From contig CANRGX010000001.1 in assembly GCA_947630215.1 (NCBI GenBank), positions 115,617 through 179,616 on the forward strand: a stretch of 64,000 nucleotides of DNA. Direction: 5' to 3'. The DNA comes from an uncultured Eisenbergiella sp. Its GTDB lineage: Bacteria > Bacillota > Clostridia > Lachnospirales > Lachnospiraceae. The translations under genes and the position numbers were made by a program. The notes beneath the pieces were generated by a model. It was not told the DNA's origin. It did no database searches and saw nothing but the letters and a program-made list of their open reading frames with translations. Below are positions 62,645 to 64,000 of the stretch, piece after piece (position 1 is the first letter of the stretch; each line of letters opens with the position of its first letter).

Positions 62645-62656
62645 TTGATACGGTTT

Positions 62657-62727
62657 GCAGGTGTAGTTCAATGGTAGAACACCAGCCTTCCAAGCTGGAT
62701 ACGTGGGTTCGATTCCCATCACCTGCT
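62657..62727 (+). tRNA. tRNA-Gly (anticodon TCC)
   Basis: Acceptor GCAGGTG / CACCTGC, anticodon stem CCAGC / GCTGG, anticodon TCC at 62689-62691, T-loop TTCGATT. 71 bases; no CCA. A 116-base spacer after it holds no recognisable gene, only a small ACAGGA / TCCTGT inverted repeat. Confidence 0.96.
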
Positions 62728-62843
62728 TTGACTGTGCACAGATCTGCTCCGGTATTTTGCAGGGTGGCGCGGTCGAGGACAGCGGCGCCTTTGCGGGCCG
62801 CAATTTTACAGGAAAGTCCTGTCGCCAGGCGATATGCCGTTAT

Positions 62844-62917
<74 letters not shown>

Positions 62918-62952
62918 CTGGAAAGATTGATGACATGTCGATTTTTCTATAT

Positions 62953-63027
62953 GGTGGGTATAGCGCAGCTGGTTAGCGCGCCAGATTGTGGCTCTGGAGG
63001 CCCAGGGTTCGAATCCCTGTATCCACC
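62953..63027 (+). tRNA. tRNA-His (anticodon GTG)
   Basis: Acceptor GTGGGTA / TATCCAC with the extra encoded G-1 (62953) facing C73, as required for tRNA-His. Anticodon stem CCAGA / TCTGG, anticodon GTG at 62988-62990. No CCA. Confidence 0.96.
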
Positions 63028-63031
63028 TTCC

Positions 63032-63103
63032 TGGGCTATCGCCAAGCGGTAAGGCACAGGACTTTGACTCCTGCATTCGCTGGTTCGAATCCAGCTAGCC
63101 CAG
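63032..63103 (+). tRNA. tRNA-Gln (anticodon TTG)
   Basis: Acceptor TGGGCTA / TAGCCCA with discriminator G, anticodon stem CAGGA / TCCTG, anticodon TTG at 63064-63066, T-loop TTCGAAT. Only four bases after tRNA-His. No CCA. Confidence 0.95.
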
Positions 63104-63138
63104 CTTGCCGGCTGAAGTGTCGGCCGGAATCCATTTAT

Positions 63139-63211
63139 GGAGCACTAGCTCAGTCGGTAGAGCACCTGACTTTTAATCAGGTTGTCGGGGGTTCGAATCC
63201 CCCGTGCTTCA
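63139..63211 (+). tRNA. tRNA-Lys (anticodon TTT)
   Basis: Acceptor GGAGCAC / GTGCTTC with one G-U pair, anticodon stem CCTGA / TCAGG, anticodon TTT at 63172-63174, T-loop TTCGAAT, discriminator A. Last tRNA of the cluster; terminator directly after it. Confidence 0.96.
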
Positions 63212-63212
63212 C

Positions 63213-63254
63213 TCCCGGAAAATGCCGTATGTGCGCGGATTTCCGGGATTTTTT
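63213..63254 (+). terminator. Intrinsic terminator of the tRNA cluster
   Basis: A 9-bp stem TCCCGGAAA / TTTCCGGGA with an 18-base loop followed by six T (63249-63254). Confidence 0.9.
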
Positions 63255-63289
63255 AATATCTTGGATAAGTAACTATCAAGGCCTGTCTG

Positions 63290-63295
63290 TATAAT
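63290..63295 (+). promoter_or_regulatory. Possible -10 element of the last gene
   Basis: TATAAT preceded directly by TG, 29 bases before the start at 63324. No good -35 at 17 bases. Confidence 0.4.
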
Positions 63296-63323
63296 ACTAT
63301 TATCTGATAATTGCGGAGATACG

Positions 63324-63875
63324 ATGAATAAAGTAATAAAGACAATTGTCCGGATGATGACACCAAGCGTTCTTTTTTTGGTTCTATACAAGTTCCTGGG
63401 GTTACAATTATCCGTACTGATCACTTGCGCAATTAGTTTTTTGTTATTGTTACTGGACGTATTTAAGGAAAAGAGAATTACGAACAGTGCCATAATCGGA
63501 GCTATAGGTTTGGCCTTTCAGGTGGTAAGCGCTTTTTGTGTTGGATACGAAAAATTGTATTATGTACCTGCCCTGGTTCAAAACTGTGTGATCATGTTTT
63601 TGGTGTTATCGCTCTGCATTCAATCAAAGAGCGTTTTTTTATATGTCGTGAAAGATTTTGACTTTAAGATCTTTAAGAAAATGAGCGATGAGGAATTGTT
63701 GCCGCTTAATTATCTTTGGGTAGCATTTTGTTTGTTAAAGATTCTTGCGAAGGTGATCGGCATGGTTGCTCTAGACTTTATATCGATGTATTGGTTGGTC
63801 TTTCTGTTTGGAACCCCGCTGAATCTGATCACTATTGTTTTGTCGTATTTTTATATAAAGAGAAAATTGAATTGA
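63324..63875 (+). CDS. AT-rich multi-spanning membrane protein, VC0807-like
   Basis: 183 residues with about six hydrophobic helices (for example VLITCAISFLLLLLDVF near 30-46 and VIMFLVLSLCIQSKSVFLYV near 89-108). The outline is like the VC0807/septation-protein-A type of small membrane protein, for which no function is known. Base composition is clearly more AT-rich than the rest of the window, and it lies just beyond a tRNA cluster, a usual site for inserted DNA. GCGGAGATACG supplies a modest ribosome site. Confidence 0.6.
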   Translation: MNKVIKTIVRMMTPSVLFLVLYKFLGLQLSVLITCAISFLLLLLDVFKEKRITNSAIIGAIGLAFQVVSAFCVGYEKLYYVPALVQNCVIMFLVLSLCIQSKSVFLYVVKDFDFKIFKKMSDEELLPLNYLWVAFCLLKILAKVIGMVALDFISMYWLVFLFGTPLNLITIVLSYFYIKRKLN

Positions 63876-63950
63876 GGAAGAAAACGGAACATCGCTATTT
63901 TTCTGATCAGGATTTTTGAAAACGTTAGTGTAAAATTATAGTTGGCAAAA

Positions 63951-63977
63951 ATAAAGAGAAGAGGCCGAAACCTCTTC
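63951..63977 (-). terminator. Minus-strand terminator of a gene beyond the window
   Basis: Stem GAAGAGG / CCTCTTC with a six-base loop; on the minus strand it is followed by TCTTTATTTTT. It implies a minus-strand gene ending near or just past base 64000. Confidence 0.6.
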
Positions 63978-64000
63978 CCAATCGCACAGTTTTACTTTAT

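Noticed and set aside
62728..62843. Spacer between tRNA-Gly and tRNA-Arg examined for another tRNA or small RNA
   Set aside because: No cloverleaf, no credible promoter and only a six-base inverted repeat.

Overview
The window looks like a chromosomal segment of a Gram-positive, probably spore-forming Clostridia, most likely Lachnospiraceae. The basis is the G+C-moderate coding style, strong AGGAGG-type ribosome sites with occasional TTG/GTG starts, near-consensus TTGACA/TATAAT promoters, tRNA genes without encoded CCA, a Spo0A-type DNA-binding domain, an LCP ligase, GH25 lysozyme, BspA-like surface protein and CAP lipoprotein. No rRNA, CRISPR array, insertion sequence or phage gene was seen, and no gene-free stretch exceeds 300 bases.

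31-7764 is a polysaccharide block: two GT4 glycosyltransferases, a Wzx-type flippase, UDP-glucose dehydrogenase, a UDP-glucuronate-epimerase-like enzyme and a DUF6056-like membrane protein. 7924-12939 is one large secreted BspA-type leucine-rich-repeat protein with its own promoter and terminator. 13123-22284 is a surface-glycan modification operon: two DPM1-like GT2 enzymes, a ChbG/YdjC deacetylase, an FkbH-like HAD-IIIC enzyme, an MBOAT acyltransferase, an SGNH-fold partner and a DUF6077-like membrane protein cut in two by one in-frame TAG. A convergent membrane-anchored SGNH protein, a two-gene SMR/EamA-type transporter, a zinc-ribbon protein and a GH25 lysozyme follow (22281-27747).

27852-46802 is the largest glycan locus: rfbB, rfbA, rfbC (no rfbD), a Wzm/Wzt ABC exporter whose ATPase has a C-terminal domain, a methyltransferase-kinase resembling WbdD chain terminators, five GT2 proteins, a phosphohexomutase, a polyprenyl-phosphate sugar transferase and an LCP ligase. 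Together they suggest a lipid-linked, ABC-exported and end-capped polysaccharide that is joined to peptidoglycan.

46928-56912 holds HtrA-like protease, ClpX, an S8 subtilisin homologue whose serine position is alanine, a signal peptidase II, a DUF6044-like membrane protein, a radical SAM/SPASM protein and a flavoprotein. 57148-64000 holds an XRE regulator, a receiver-less Spo0A C-domain protein, a CAP lipoprotein, tRNA-Arg, small hypotheticals including a 47-residue Asn/Gln/Ser/Lys-rich protein with a forespore-type promoter, an RNA methyltransferase-rdgB-yfcE operon, a six-tRNA cluster under a perfect consensus promoter, and an AT-rich membrane protein gene just beyond the tRNAs. Functions are assigned from motifs read by eye; no database search was run.
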